64,000 bases of DNA. Source: CAWHYG01 sp963833505 (lineage in GTDB: Bacteria > Eisenbacteria > RBG-16-71-46 > CAIMUX01). The notes beneath the pieces were generated by a model that saw nothing but the letters and a program-made list of their open reading frames with translations, did not search any database and was not told the DNA's origin. This document shows positions 37,090-46,752 of this stretch, in pieces. The translations under genes and the position numbers were made by a program. Each line of letters opens with the position of its first letter. The first letter of the stretch is position 1. Where the stretch lies: NCBI GenBank assembly GCA_963833505.1, contig CAWHYG010000015.1, positions 272,815-336,814 of the forward strand, read 5' to 3'.

Positions 37090-38254
37090 ATGGATCCGGT
37101 AACGACGGCCATACCGCCTGAAATCCCCTGGCAGCAGCAGCTCCTCTTCCACCACTCGCTGGAAGCGTGGCTTGCCGCCGGCTTCATCCTGATCGCGATC
37201 CTGGTGGCCTGGCGCGTCGTCCGTTTCATCGTGATCCGCCGCGTCATCCGCCTGCCGCGACCGGCGGGCGAGGACGTCGACGCGCTGGCGGTGCAGCTCG
37301 TCTCCCGCACCCGGACCCTGATCGTGCTCGTCGTGGCGGCCTATGCCGCGACCTTCGCCCTGGGCCTGTCGGAGGCTCATATGCGCATCCTCCGCACCGC
37401 CGCCGCGGTCGCGCTGCTTTTACAGGGAGCACTTTGGGGCAATCATCTCATCACCTTCTGGCTCACCCGCCACCTCAAGAAACGCCACGTCGACGACGCC
37501 GAGAGCCTCACCACCCTGTCCACTCTGGGATTCGTGGTCCGCACCGCGCTTTGGGCGACCTTGCTCCTCCTGGCCCTGGACAACATCGGCATCAAGGTCA
37601 CGGGGCTGATCACCGGGCTGGGCATCGGCGGCGTGGCCGTGGCGCTGGCGGCCCAGGAGGTGTTGAAGGATCTCTTCGCTTCCCTCGCCATCGCGCTGGA
37701 CAAGCCGTTCCTCATCGGCGACGCCATCACGGTGGGCGACTTCTCCGGAACGGTCGAGCACATCGGGATCAAGACGACGCGCCTGCGGAGCGACACCGGA
37801 GAGGAAAGTCATCTTCTCCAACAGCGACATCCTGAGCAGCCGCATCCGCAACTATCAGCGGCTGCGCGAGCGGCGGATCGTGATCCGGCTCCCGGTCTCG
37901 TATGACACGCCGGCGGAGGTGGTCGCCGCCGTTCCTTCCCTCATCGAATCGATCGTCGCCACGGAGCGCGTGGCCACGCTGGAGCGCGCCCACTTGAAGT
38001 CGTTGGGGGATTCCGCCCTCGTGTTCGAATGCTCGCTGCTTTTCCATACCGCCGACTTCATCGCATTCATGAATGCCCAGCAGGCCATCAACCTGAAGAT
38101 CCTGCACAGATTCCAGGAGGAGAAGATCCGGATCGCGCCGCCCGCAAGGGCGATACGGATCGAGAGCGATCCGGTGGAGGATCCCGCACGGATTCAGCTC
38201 GACCCCCACGCGCCCGGCGATCACGCACGCGCTCGGCCGCGCCCGGAGCCCTGA
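37090..38254 (+). CDS. MscS-family mechanosensitive channel, interrupted by a +1 frameshift
   Basis: 387 aa after repair. Four or so N-terminal helices lead to the pore/MscS core 'GLITGLGIGGVAVALAAQEV' and 'DLFASLAIALDKPFLIGDAI'. The beta domain 'VGDFSGTVEHIGIKTTRLRS' follows. One extra A in GAGGAAAGTC (37805-37807) shifts the frame; with it removed the protein continues EEVIFSNSDILSSRIRNYQR and ends with the cytoplasmic cage. MscS channels release solutes on hypo-osmotic shock. The window also holds MscL. The base is in an A-run, so a sequencing error is plausible. Confidence 0.85.
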
Positions 38255-38553
38255 TTTCGCAGGCCGGGCGCCCCGCGGCATCTCGGGAACATCGGGTGCG
38301 GCGATCCCGCATCCCCGGTCATCGGGCCTGCGGCGATCCCGCCCCAAATCGGCTGACGCCCGCCTGCCGTTCCAACCCATTGGTACGAACGAGGCCCAGC
38401 CTTCGGTTGTCCCAGCAAGGCACCCGGCCCGCGCGCGTCGGGCCACAACCGCGTCGCACGAATTCAGGGATCGTTTGGATTCCAGCAGCTTGCCGGTTGG
38501 TACGCTTCTGGCGTGTTCAATCCCGCAGGCGGTTGGCAAGAACGGAGGCACCG
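38255..38553. other. Intergenic region, no gene seen
   Basis: 299 bp, GC-rich. The open frame of the next gene extends back through it but has no start with a ribosome site until 38554. Confidence 0.5.
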
Positions 38554-39093
38554 ATGAACACTCGTAGTCACAGCTTGATGGCGTGGCCGGTTCTCGCAGG
38601 GTTGGCGCTCTTCCTGGCACTCACCGGGTGTTCGTCGGACAAGACGTTGGGGCCGCTCGACGCCGGCAGGACCTCCGTCAACACTTCGCTTGCCACTCCC
38701 TTGGCGCAGAGCAGCACTCCGGACTCCGTCCACAGCGTGAGCGCCGTGATCGACGGAGCGGTGGGCGGCAAGATCAGCGCGGGACGTTTCAAGCTGTTCG
38801 TTCCGGCCGGGGCATTCCAGGGCGTCCGGACCATCACTCTCCAGCCTACCAACGGTTCTAAGAATGTTCAGTGTCAATGCCTGCCCGAGGGACTGCAGTT
38901 CGATGTCCCGGCCACCTTGGAGATCAACCTCGGGGGGACGAACGCGGATGGACCCGATGCTACGGTGTACTGGTACAGTCCGAGCGCCGCGAACTGGGTG
39001 AACATCGGGGGGACGTACGACGGCAACGGGCACAAGGTCAGCGCGTCGCTACACCACTTCTCGATCTACGCGGGCGGCCGGGCCGGCTGGTAG
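38554..39093 (+). CDS. Lipoprotein with ZU5-like beta domain
   Basis: 179 aa from ATG 38554. The signal ends at lipobox LTGC (Cys26). Residues ~75-175 ('VSAVIDGAVGGKISAGRFKL', 'VPAGAFQGVRTITLQP', 'YSPSAANWVNIGG', 'HHFSIYAGG') match the beta-sandwich often called ZU5-like in bacterial lipoproteins. It is surface or periplasmic and of unknown role. A very strong hairpin follows, shared with the convergent propeller gene. Confidence 0.78.
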   Translation: MNTRSHSLMAWPVLAGLALFLALTGCSSDKTLGPLDAGRTSVNTSLATPLAQSSTPDSVHSVSAVIDGAVGGKISAGRFKLFVPAGAFQGVRTITLQPTNGSKNVQCQCLPEGLQFDVPATLEINLGGTNADGPDATVYWYSPSAANWVNIGGTYDGNGHKVSASLHHFSIYAGGRAGW

Positions 39094-39140
39094 GCGCGAT
39101 TCGGAACCCAACTCCGGCAAGGCCGGACGAGTCGAAACGG

Positions 39141-39180
39141 ACCGCCCCGCTTCCGAGAACCTTCTCGGAGCGGGGCGGTT
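39141..39180. terminator. Strong (probably bidirectional) terminator hairpin
   Basis: ACCGCCCCGC...TCCGAGA-ACCT-TCTCGGA-GCGGGGCGGT: about 17 pairs with one bulge and a 4-nt loop, between the convergent genes ending at 39093 and 39222. The T-run on the plus side is weak (TTCGTTGTTG). Confidence 0.8.
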
Positions 39181-39221
39181 CGTTGTTGCGAGCGGACCTG
39201 GATTCCCGGCCGGCTGAAGCC

Positions 39222-41882
39222 TCAGCCTGCCCGGACGACCTTCGCGGTCACAGTCTCCCGTCCGGCCTGGAGGCGGACGAAGTAGGCGCCGGCGCCGACC
39301 AGCGCGCCGTGGTCGTCGCGCCCGTCCCAGCGCAGCTCGTTGAGTCCCGAAGGCCGCCGCCCGCCGGCCAGCGTCCGGACCGTCCGCCCGGCGGCGTCGA
39401 ACACCTCCGCGCGCGTCTCGGATTCGGCCGTCAGGCGGAACCGGATGGCGGTCGACGCACGGAACGGATTCGGCCCGCCGGCCGCCAGCTCGAGAAGCGA
39501 GCCGGATCCGTGTCGGGCGAGAAGGCCTCCCTGAACCGCCGCCGGACTGCTGATGAGCGGAATCTCGTAGACGCCGTTTCCGAAGGTGGCCGCGCGCATC
39601 TTCCGCTCCGCCCGATTGATCACGAGGTCGAGAACCATCGCGGTCGGCATGCCCTGGCTGTAGTTCAGCCACGTGGCGCCTCCATCGGTGGTCATGTACA
39701 CGCCCAGATCGGTCCCGACGTACGCCCAACCGTCGTTATCGGGATCGACCGCCACCGACTGCACCGGAATGTCCGGCAGGTTGCCGGAAACGTCGGACCA
39801 TGTGAAACCGGCGTCCATCGAACGGAAGACGTGCGAGGTGCCATAGCCGGAGAAGGTGATCCAGACCTCGCGGCTGTCGTGCCGCTTGAACCCGATGTCG
39901 GTGGGGAAGCGATTCGGCAGGTTGCCGGTCACGTCGGTCCAGGAGGTTCCGCCGTTCGTGCTCTGGCGGATCTGGACGACGGCGTTGCTCGCGCTGCTGC
40001 CGGTGCCCGCCAGAACGGTGTCGGGGCTGGTGAAGGACACGCCGATGACCGCCATCGGAGTGTTGTCCCAGTTGGAGTTTCCGTCCGGGTAGACCCAGGT
40101 GTTGCCGCCGTCGGTCGACTTCTGGACCGCCTTTTCGCCGGCATAGAGGACGTTCGGATTGGTTTCCGAAACCACGAACGGGGCGATGAAGTTCGCATCT
40201 CCGGAACCGGGGTGGATCTCCGTCCAGTTGTTCCCGCCGTCCATGCTCTTGGAGATGTCCAGATCCACGTACTCTTCGTAGATGATCTTCGAGTTCGTGG
40301 GGTCCAGAGCGCACCAGCCGCCGTCTCCGCCGAAGATCTTCGACCACGAGGGGCTGCCCGTGTAGAGAATGGTCCCGTTGTCCTGAAGGCCGCCCACGGA
40401 CGGGGGCGACGTCGTGAAACCGGTAGCCAGCCCGTTGTAGATCTGGGTCGTGATCAGCCCGCCGTTCTTGCCCGCCCAGCTCACGCCGCTGTTGGTCGAC
40501 TTGAAGACGCCTCCGTCGCAGCCGACGTAGACGATCGAGGAATTGGACGGATCAAAGGCGATGGCGTGCTGATCCGCGTGCACATAGTTGGGCGGACCTT
40601 CCGCTCCGCCCGGAGGGATGACCCCGCCGTATCCCAGATACCAGTAGGAAACCTCCCCCAGACCCGAGCCTCCCTTGGTGCTCCGGTACCAGTCCAGGCC
40701 ACCGCACAGCACGAGGTTGGTCTGGTGGGGGTTCACTCCCACCACGTTGTCATACCAGGCCTGGCCGCCGGCCCAATTGACCGGCGCGATGTCGGTCCAG
40801 GTCTGGCCGTTGTTGGTGCTTCGGAAGAGTCCGACGACCTGGTAGGAGGAGGCGTCGGAGACGCCCGCCAGGACGGTCGGCGGCCCGCCCAGGCTGGGGC
40901 TGAAGATCGCGAGAGGCGCGCGGCCGAAGTTGCTCGTCGGAAGTCCGCCGCCCAGCTTGGTCCAGGTCGTTCCGCCGTCGGTCGACCGGTAGATCCCGGG
41001 ATCCGGCGTGGAATTGAGCTGCCCCTGGGTCACGAAGACGTTTTGCGAATCGTGCGGGTCGATGGCCACGTCCATGGCCATGAGGCTGTTGTGGGCCAGG
41101 TTGAAGGTCGCCCCGCCGTCGGTGGACTTATACAGCCCCTCGCTGGTGGCCGCCCACACGGTCTGGTGATCGTTCGGGTCCATGCGAAGCGAGAAGACCG
41201 CCCGCCTCTGATCGAAGGTCCAGGTCAGCCCGGTGGTCTCCCAGGTGGCGCCTCCATCCGTGCTCTTGAGGACGCCCAGGCCGTAGCTGGACCGAGCGCC
41301 CGGCGTACCCACCATTCCGTGACCGTAGAGGCTCATCTCCCCCGTCCCGATGTACATCACCTGGGGATTCGACGAGTCCAGCAGGATCGAGCTTACCGAG
41401 ATGGACGGAAAACCGGTGTCGATCAGGGTCCAGGCGGATGCGCCCTCGCCTCCGGTCGTCGATTTCCAGAGGCCCCCGCTGGCCGCCCCCGCCCAGACCA
41501 CCAGATCGTTCGTGGGATCGATCGCCAGGGAGAGGACCCGTCCGCCGATGTTGTTGGGTCCGATCGACGACCACTCGCCGCCGTCCGCGGGACTGGCCTG
41601 CCGGATCTCCGCGCGGTCGTACTGGAAGGCCTGGTAGAACGCGGCCTTCGGAATCATGTCGTTCGGGAAGGCCCGGATGCCGTACCACCACGTGAAGGCG
41701 TCCCCGGCCTCGCCTTCCTCTTTGGCTTCGCCTCGCTCGCTCCGGCCCTCGCTTCTCCGGTCGTGGTCACGATCGGGGCCCAGGCGGTGGCCATGGCTGG
41801 GAAGCGCCAGCAAACAGAACGCCGCGGCGGCGAGAACGCCGGGCACGGCGAGGGATACGATGACCTTGCGAGCAGGTTTCAT
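39222..41882 (-). CDS. Exported BNR/sortilin-type beta-propeller protein with FlgD-like C-terminal module
   Basis: 886 aa from ATG 41882 (a TTG lies 15 bases upstream). The signal peptide is about residues 1-30, followed by a charged Asp/Arg/Glu-rich stretch. Most of the protein is repeated BNR-like blades with Asp-box patterns such as 'GLWKSTTGG', 'VLKSTDGGATWE', 'LYKSTDGGATF', 'IYRSTDGGTTW' and 'VYMTTDGGATW', as in sortilin or exo-glycosidase-type propellers. The C-terminal ~85 residues are an FlgD module ('NPFRASTAIRFRLTAESETR', 'ELRWDGRDDHGALVGAGAYF', ending TAKVVRAG). No catalytic site can be assigned. It follows the S53 peptidase gene on the same strand, with a hairpin between. Confidence 0.82.
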   Translation of the reverse strand: MKPARKVIVSLAVPGVLAAAAFCLLALPSHGHRLGPDRDHDRRSEGRSERGEAKEEGEAGDAFTWWYGIRAFPNDMIPKAAFYQAFQYDRAEIRQASPADGGEWSSIGPNNIGGRVLSLAIDPTNDLVVWAGAASGGLWKSTTGGEGASAWTLIDTGFPSISVSSILLDSSNPQVMYIGTGEMSLYGHGMVGTPGARSSYGLGVLKSTDGGATWETTGLTWTFDQRRAVFSLRMDPNDHQTVWAATSEGLYKSTDGGATFNLAHNSLMAMDVAIDPHDSQNVFVTQGQLNSTPDPGIYRSTDGGTTWTKLGGGLPTSNFGRAPLAIFSPSLGGPPTVLAGVSDASSYQVVGLFRSTNNGQTWTDIAPVNWAGGQAWYDNVVGVNPHQTNLVLCGGLDWYRSTKGGSGLGEVSYWYLGYGGVIPPGGAEGPPNYVHADQHAIAFDPSNSSIVYVGCDGGVFKSTNSGVSWAGKNGGLITTQIYNGLATGFTTSPPSVGGLQDNGTILYTGSPSWSKIFGGDGGWCALDPTNSKIIYEEYVDLDISKSMDGGNNWTEIHPGSGDANFIAPFVVSETNPNVLYAGEKAVQKSTDGGNTWVYPDGNSNWDNTPMAVIGVSFTSPDTVLAGTGSSASNAVVQIRQSTNGGTSWTDVTGNLPNRFPTDIGFKRHDSREVWITFSGYGTSHVFRSMDAGFTWSDVSGNLPDIPVQSVAVDPDNDGWAYVGTDLGVYMTTDGGATWLNYSQGMPTAMVLDLVINRAERKMRAATFGNGVYEIPLISSPAAVQGGLLARHGSGSLLELAAGGPNPFRASTAIRFRLTAESETRAEVFDAAGRTVRTLAGGRRPSGLNELRWDGRDDHGALVGAGAYFVRLQAGRETVTAKVVRAG

Positions 41883-41899
41883 GGAGAGCCCTTTCAAAG

Positions 41900-41931
41900 G
41901 GCGCCTGGGCCAAGAAGCCGGCCCAGGCGCC
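41900..41931 (-). terminator. Perfect 12-bp hairpin between two minus-strand genes
   Basis: GGCGCCTGGGCC pairs exactly with GGCCCAGGCGCC around an 8-nt loop. It lies just after the S53 peptidase stop and before the propeller start and is followed on the minus strand by CTTT, so it may terminate or attenuate transcription. Confidence 0.65.
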
Positions 41932-41963
41932 TGATTCGCCCCGCGGAGGGGTAGAGACCTTGG

Positions 41964-43952
41964 TTACCTCGAGATCACGACCTTGCCGAGCGTCACGCCC
42001 TTCGCGGTCTGGACGCGGGTCAGATAGATTCCACCCGGCAGGTCCTTCCCGGCATCGTTCCGGCCGTCCCAGGACAACGTGAGGCGGCCGGCCGGCTGGA
42101 CGCCGCTCAAGAGATGCCGGACGACCCGGCCATTCACGTCGACGATCGCCACCGTGACCGGACCCGCCACCGGGCTGTTGAACGCCACGGAGCAGGCGCC
42201 GGTAGTCGGATTCGGACGCACCAGAGGAGCCGCCGCGGCGCCCGCGTTCTCCGACACTCCCGAGTTCTGGTCCCAGCAATGGTTGTTGTCGAAGTGCCCG
42301 AGCAGCGCGTCGATCAACGGCACGGAGGGCGAACCCCAGCCCGTGCCGAGGTCGTAGCCGGTAAAGGCGTAGAACTTGGTCGGGCTTTCCTGCCACGTGT
42401 TGTTTCCGGTCGTCGTGTCGCGGTAGTAGCAATCGTCGCTCGGAGACACTCCGATGTCGTAGAGAACAGGATTGATGAAGCCGACCGCGGAGAACTGCTG
42501 GGCCGCCGCCCCCTGATTGACGAGCGCCGTGAACGCGGCCCACAGCGGCGTCGAGCAGCTTGTCCCGCCGAAGTCTCCCTGGCCGCCGTCCGAGTACTCG
42601 ACGAAGATGTTGTCGCCCACCATGGCGATGTCCGGGATGTCGCGCCGGGTGGAGGATCCCTGGTTCTGGGACATGTCGACGCCCTGCTGGTACCACGGCA
42701 TGAGGTGCGTCGGGCTGATGCCGCCGCTGCTGCCGATGCCGCCGCCCCAGTTCCACACCGTCTCCGACGCGTAGGCCTGGCCGTTCCCCGACATCGACAG
42801 GGTGGTGCCGCCCACGATCATGAGCTCCGGATTGTCGCAGGGGCTCGGGATGATGAGGACATAGGCGTCCGAGTCGCCGGAGGCGTTGTAGAAGGACTGG
42901 CCCTGGACTTGCATGACGAGCCAGAGGGCCAGCGACGTCGCGTCGACGTCGTAGGACCAGGAAGCTCCGAACTGCTTGACCGAGACATCCGAAACCATCG
43001 CATTCAGGATGCTGTTGGTCTGATCGCCTTCATAGACCAGCACCTGATCGAGCCCGGGCGCCATCGAGATGGCCATTTCGATGTCGAGGGACACCTCGTC
43101 GTTGGCCCATCCGGGGCCGCCGCCGTATCCGTCGAGCAGGATCGGAATCACCGGAATGTCAGGTAGTCCGGCCATGTTCTCATAGGTGGTGATGTCGCTC
43201 TGGAAGAAGCCCGAATCGAATTCGAGCACGCCGACCGACTGGCCGATTCCGGTGAGCGGAGTGCCGGGAACGTAGGCGTTCCGGAAGTCATAGCCCATGT
43301 AGGTCCCCCATGGACCGGAGCCATTCTGCTTTTTCGTGCCCGGGCCGGCCAGAGGAGACTTGTGAAGCATGGGATGAGGCAGAACGTAGTTGTTCAACCC
43401 GCTGACCCCGGCCACCGGGACGGAGACGTCCAGGGAAGGTTCCGTGTCGGGGGCGAAGAAGGTGCGGTTCTCGGTCGGGTGCTGGTAGGTCCGGAGCGTC
43501 ACCTGAAAGGCCTTCTCGATGGCGGCCACGGAGCCCTCGACGTCCAGGGTGATGCGGTTCGGATAGACGCGCGTCACGGTCAGGTCGTTGGCCCGGGCGA
43601 AATCGACCAGCGCCTGATAATCCTGATCGGTGGGTCCGAACTTCTCCGTCACCTGTGCCGGCGTCAGGTAATGCCGGAAGTTGGGGCTGGAGGGGTCCGA
43701 AACCTCCTTGGCCAATTCCCCGAGGGCGTCGGAGTTCCGCACGGGCAGCTCGATGACGAGATGCAGGCGATCCGTGCCGGGGAGCTTGCCCACCGGAGCG
43801 AGCCCGGCCCCCTTGATGATCGACGGAACGGATCCGGAGAGCTGCTGGCGCCCCGCTCCAAAGACCGGACTGGCCGGCGCGAGCAGGATCAGAAGTCCAA
43901 CAACCCCGGCAACTGTAACTGAGATCGATGTTCGCAGACAGACCCTCATCAT
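41964..43952 (-). CDS. Secreted S53 (sedolisin/kumamolisin) peptidase with FlgD-like C-terminal module
   Basis: 662 aa; the start is the ATG of MMRVCL preceded by GGAGGGTGG. Signal peptide ~1-32. A pro-kumamolisin activation domain spans ~50-190 ('LGELAKEVSDPSSPNFRHYL'). The peptidase domain has Glu286 and Asp290 in 'NDEVSLDIEMA' and nucleophile Ser465 in 'GGTSCSTPLW'. These serine-carboxyl peptidases mature autocatalytically, usually at acidic pH. The tail is an FlgD Ig module ('SWDGRNDAGKDLPGGIYLTR', ending GKVVISR). The calcium site at the end of the peptidase domain is less standard ('YDIGVSPSDD'). Confidence 0.88.
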   Translation of the reverse strand: MMRVCLRTSISVTVAGVVGLLILLAPASPVFGAGRQQLSGSVPSIIKGAGLAPVGKLPGTDRLHLVIELPVRNSDALGELAKEVSDPSSPNFRHYLTPAQVTEKFGPTDQDYQALVDFARANDLTVTRVYPNRITLDVEGSVAAIEKAFQVTLRTYQHPTENRTFFAPDTEPSLDVSVPVAGVSGLNNYVLPHPMLHKSPLAGPGTKKQNGSGPWGTYMGYDFRNAYVPGTPLTGIGQSVGVLEFDSGFFQSDITTYENMAGLPDIPVIPILLDGYGGGPGWANDEVSLDIEMAISMAPGLDQVLVYEGDQTNSILNAMVSDVSVKQFGASWSYDVDATSLALWLVMQVQGQSFYNASGDSDAYVLIIPSPCDNPELMIVGGTTLSMSGNGQAYASETVWNWGGGIGSSGGISPTHLMPWYQQGVDMSQNQGSSTRRDIPDIAMVGDNIFVEYSDGGQGDFGGTSCSTPLWAAFTALVNQGAAAQQFSAVGFINPVLYDIGVSPSDDCYYRDTTTGNNTWQESPTKFYAFTGYDLGTGWGSPSVPLIDALLGHFDNNHCWDQNSGVSENAGAAAAPLVRPNPTTGACSVAFNSPVAGPVTVAIVDVNGRVVRHLLSGVQPAGRLTLSWDGRNDAGKDLPGGIYLTRVQTAKGVTLGKVVISR

Positions 43953-44268
43953 GCCACCCTCCGCCATTTCCGTGGTTTGGCCCTTGGTTGCGTAAGCTGT
44001 GGAAACAGCCACCCTGAGTTCCGAGTGATTGTGTGCGGACGAGACTGATCTTACCACGGTTCCCGGCCAAAACCCAGCCGATTTCGGGAACTTCGGGCCG
44101 GGAGAACCTCGGACCCGGTTTGTTTTCACCGTGAGGATTGCGGCCCTTGGTGGCCCCGACATCCAGTCGGGAGAACCTCGGCCCCCGGGTTCGTTTTCAC
44201 CGTGAGGGTCGTGATCCCCTGGTGGCCGGCCCTCGCGATCGCGAGAACCCCGGCTCTCCGGTTCGCTT
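43953..44268. repeat. Intergenic tandem repeats, ~70-bp period
   Basis: From about 44099 three degenerate units each start GGGAGAACCTCGG (third unit GCGAGAACCCCGG). They continue to a C-rich stretch, then GTTTTCACCGTGAGG (third unit GCTTTCAGCGGG). The units begin near 44099, 44169 and 44239. No gene is supported here. Confidence 0.75.
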
Positions 44269-46752
44269 TCAGCGGGTCTGGCGGCGGAACCAGCGGAGCG
44301 CGTCCGCGGAGCCCTCGGTGTCCCGGAAGATCCCGAAATGGCGGTGGTCACCCTGCGCCGCGGGGTCGGCCGGCCGGAGCAACATCATGTCGTTCTTGAA
44401 GATGCTCGAAGGCGTTTCGGCTCCGGTCTTGGGATCCCGTTCGAGATACCGGTCGTGGCCCCCGAGATCGAGAAAGAGGCCGATCTCGGTGGCGCGGGCC
44501 TGGTAGTTGGCTTCGAGCGGCGGAGGCCAGTTGTCGGGGGAGAAGTTCGTCGAGCCCAGCCCGCTCTTCCCCGCGTCGATCACGTAGGTGTCGTTGCCGC
44601 CGCCGTCCACGAAGAAGGCCTGCGCCGTGTTGATGGCTTCGCCCAGCCCGTCGGCGGGAAAGCGGTAGACGTCGTCGCCCGACCGATCGAACAGGATCGA
44701 GACGGTGAAGTCGTGCCCGAACCCCATGCCGGTGCGGGCGTCCCCCAGGCCTTCATAGACGTCGTTGCCGCCGTCGTCCAGGATGGCCGCGATGCAGAAA
44801 TGCGCGCCCGAGGCGAGCGAGAAGGTCGTGGCGCGATAATGATCGTTGCCCGACTTGTCGTAGAGAAACCCCATGCCGTACCAGTAGCCGGCGCCCGCCG
44901 ACCAGTTGCCTGAGTAATAGTCGTCGTCTCCCTGCAGGTCGATCAGGGTGCCCATTCCGCCGGCCCAGGAATGGCCGTCGGTCAGGTCTCCCCGCCTTCC
45001 CATTCCGGCGCCCTGGCCGTCCGACGCGTTGATATACTTCATCGAATGGGTGTAATCGGGGCGCGGGACCTTGCGGGAGTCGGGCTCGGCGTAATAGGTG
45101 TCGTTTCCGGCGTAATCGATGAGCGTGCCGACTCCGCCGATGCCGCCGAAGCCCTGGCCGTCCCCGTCCATGCGGTAGACGTCATTCCCGGCGCGGTCGA
45201 CGAGAAGGCCGACGCCCCAGAAGCCGGCGCCCTGACCCTCGCAGCCGATCCGGTAGGTGTCGTCGCCTCCAAAGTCGGCGAGCAGACCGGTGCCGAAGAA
45301 ACCGAAACCTTGGGAGCAGCGTCCGGCGCTGTAGCTGTCCTTGCCCTCAAGATCGATGAGCACTCCGGTGCCGAAGATGCCGCTTCCTTCGGTCGGCGTC
45401 ATCTCGTCCGCGGCCTCGTAGCGATCGTCACCGGAGAGATCGACCGCAACGGACACCGGCAGCGACAGGGACGAGGTCGCCCCGACCGGCTCGCGGTACA
45501 CGTCGTTGCCGCCCAGGTCGACCATGAGCAGCACGTCGCGCTCCTCGTGGACGTCATCGCCGTCACCCGCCACGACGATGCGGCCGGCCGGCGTCCAGAT
45601 GTCCAGCTCGGTCTCCGCGCGCTCGGCCGACCGCGTGCCGTCCTTTTCGGTGTACAGGCGGGTTTCGGCGGCGCTCAGCTTCCCTTCTTCGGGTTTGACC
45701 TTCTTCGGATCAGGAACAAGGCGCGCCGGGGCGAAGTGCGGCATCTTCCCGCCTGCCGCCTTCCAGGCCCGAAGCGAAGTCGCCAACCGGCCGGCGGCGA
45801 ACACCGTCTTCCGCGACGAGGTGATGAGCGAGGCTTCATCCAGGGATCCCGCAATGTCTTCGATCTGCGGGAAGTACTCGGAGCCGTCGCTCTGGGTCGA
45901 AGGCCAGTCGCGCACGTTCCAGAGCTGCAGCACCTCCGCCATGTTGACGTTCCGGAACGCGCGCCGGTGCCACTGGCGCGCCTCCATGAGATCCAGCACC
46001 GCCTGTGCCAGGATCCGCTGCAAGGTCGTGTCGAGCGGCGCGATCTGCGCATGCACGAGATCCCGCATCGTCGGCCAGTCCTGGGCGCCGAGATCCGAGG
46101 AGAAATCGAACATGCGGCCGGAATCCCGCCAGAGCTGGCCGATGGCGTCGGTCAGAGGGTCCTTCTCCGCCGGGCGATAGCTCATGGCCGCTCCGTAGTC
46201 GCGAAACCCGGAGAGATGGAGATCCCAGCCCGTGTAATAGGCCAGCTTGAAGAGGGCCATCGCGCTGGTATCCGAATAGGCGGGTTCGAGAAAGCGCTCC
46301 GCGGCCCGCGCCATCAACGTGACCGTCGGATAGATCTTCCCGGGGTCCGCGAAGAGGGCGTCGAACAGGCGGTTCTTGAACTTCACGCTCCGCGGATCCG
46401 GATAGCGAAGCCAGGTCCCGTCGGGACGGAAGCCGATGTCCGCATCCGTGACCCCCGCCGCCTTCAGGGTGGCCATGAGCGGGTCGGCCGTATCCGCGGG
46501 TGCCGGCTGGACGCCGGGGCTGGACCCCGACGCCGGCGGCGGCTCGGCCGCGCGCGCGACCCCGAAGCTGATGGCGCCGAATCCGAGAGCGAGGAGAACG
46601 GCCAGGACCAGACTCGGAGCGACGCCGGAGACCCGAACTTGAAAACCAGAGAGCCGGATCGTTGACGGCGCGGCTCGGCCGCGCCTGGAAGCCGGAGTGA
46701 CGGCGAGAGGGCTGAAGAGCAGGCGAAAAGCGGCGGACATCATGGCTGTCAT
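44269..46752 (-). CDS. Exported protein with D-x-x-G-N-D-x-Y repeats
   Basis: 827 aa from ATG 46752 with GAGAGGAG upstream. A hydrophobic export segment spans ~47-68. The N-terminal ~370 residues are helical and unrecognised. The second half has about ten units ending in D-x-x-G-[ND]-D-x-Y, spaced 25-60 residues with intervening G-x-G-F-x-G-x-G-x-L segments ('GTGLLADFGGDDTYRIG', 'GVGLLVDRAGNDVYRMD', 'GVGTLIDYAGNDTYYAE'). This looks like a beta-solenoid, perhaps calcium-binding, but the period is much longer than RTX nonapeptides. The start overlaps no other gene. Confidence 0.75.
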   Translation of the reverse strand: MTAMMSAAFRLLFSPLAVTPASRRGRAAPSTIRLSGFQVRVSGVAPSLVLAVLLALGFGAISFGVARAAEPPPASGSSPGVQPAPADTADPLMATLKAAGVTDADIGFRPDGTWLRYPDPRSVKFKNRLFDALFADPGKIYPTVTLMARAAERFLEPAYSDTSAMALFKLAYYTGWDLHLSGFRDYGAAMSYRPAEKDPLTDAIGQLWRDSGRMFDFSSDLGAQDWPTMRDLVHAQIAPLDTTLQRILAQAVLDLMEARQWHRRAFRNVNMAEVLQLWNVRDWPSTQSDGSEYFPQIEDIAGSLDEASLITSSRKTVFAAGRLATSLRAWKAAGGKMPHFAPARLVPDPKKVKPEEGKLSAAETRLYTEKDGTRSAERAETELDIWTPAGRIVVAGDGDDVHEERDVLLMVDLGGNDVYREPVGATSSLSLPVSVAVDLSGDDRYEAADEMTPTEGSGIFGTGVLIDLEGKDSYSAGRCSQGFGFFGTGLLADFGGDDTYRIGCEGQGAGFWGVGLLVDRAGNDVYRMDGDGQGFGGIGGVGTLIDYAGNDTYYAEPDSRKVPRPDYTHSMKYINASDGQGAGMGRRGDLTDGHSWAGGMGTLIDLQGDDDYYSGNWSAGAGYWYGMGFLYDKSGNDHYRATTFSLASGAHFCIAAILDDGGNDVYEGLGDARTGMGFGHDFTVSILFDRSGDDVYRFPADGLGEAINTAQAFFVDGGGNDTYVIDAGKSGLGSTNFSPDNWPPPLEANYQARATEIGLFLDLGGHDRYLERDPKTGAETPSSIFKNDMMLLRPADPAAQGDHRHFGIFRDTEGSADALRWFRRQTR

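Noticed and set aside
38871..41954. A 1027-codon open frame on the plus strand opposite the BNR propeller gene
   Set aside because: It is a by-product of high GC in the antisense direction. The opposite strand has a signal peptide, Asp-box blades and an FlgD tail, while this frame has no recognisable domain or ribosome site.
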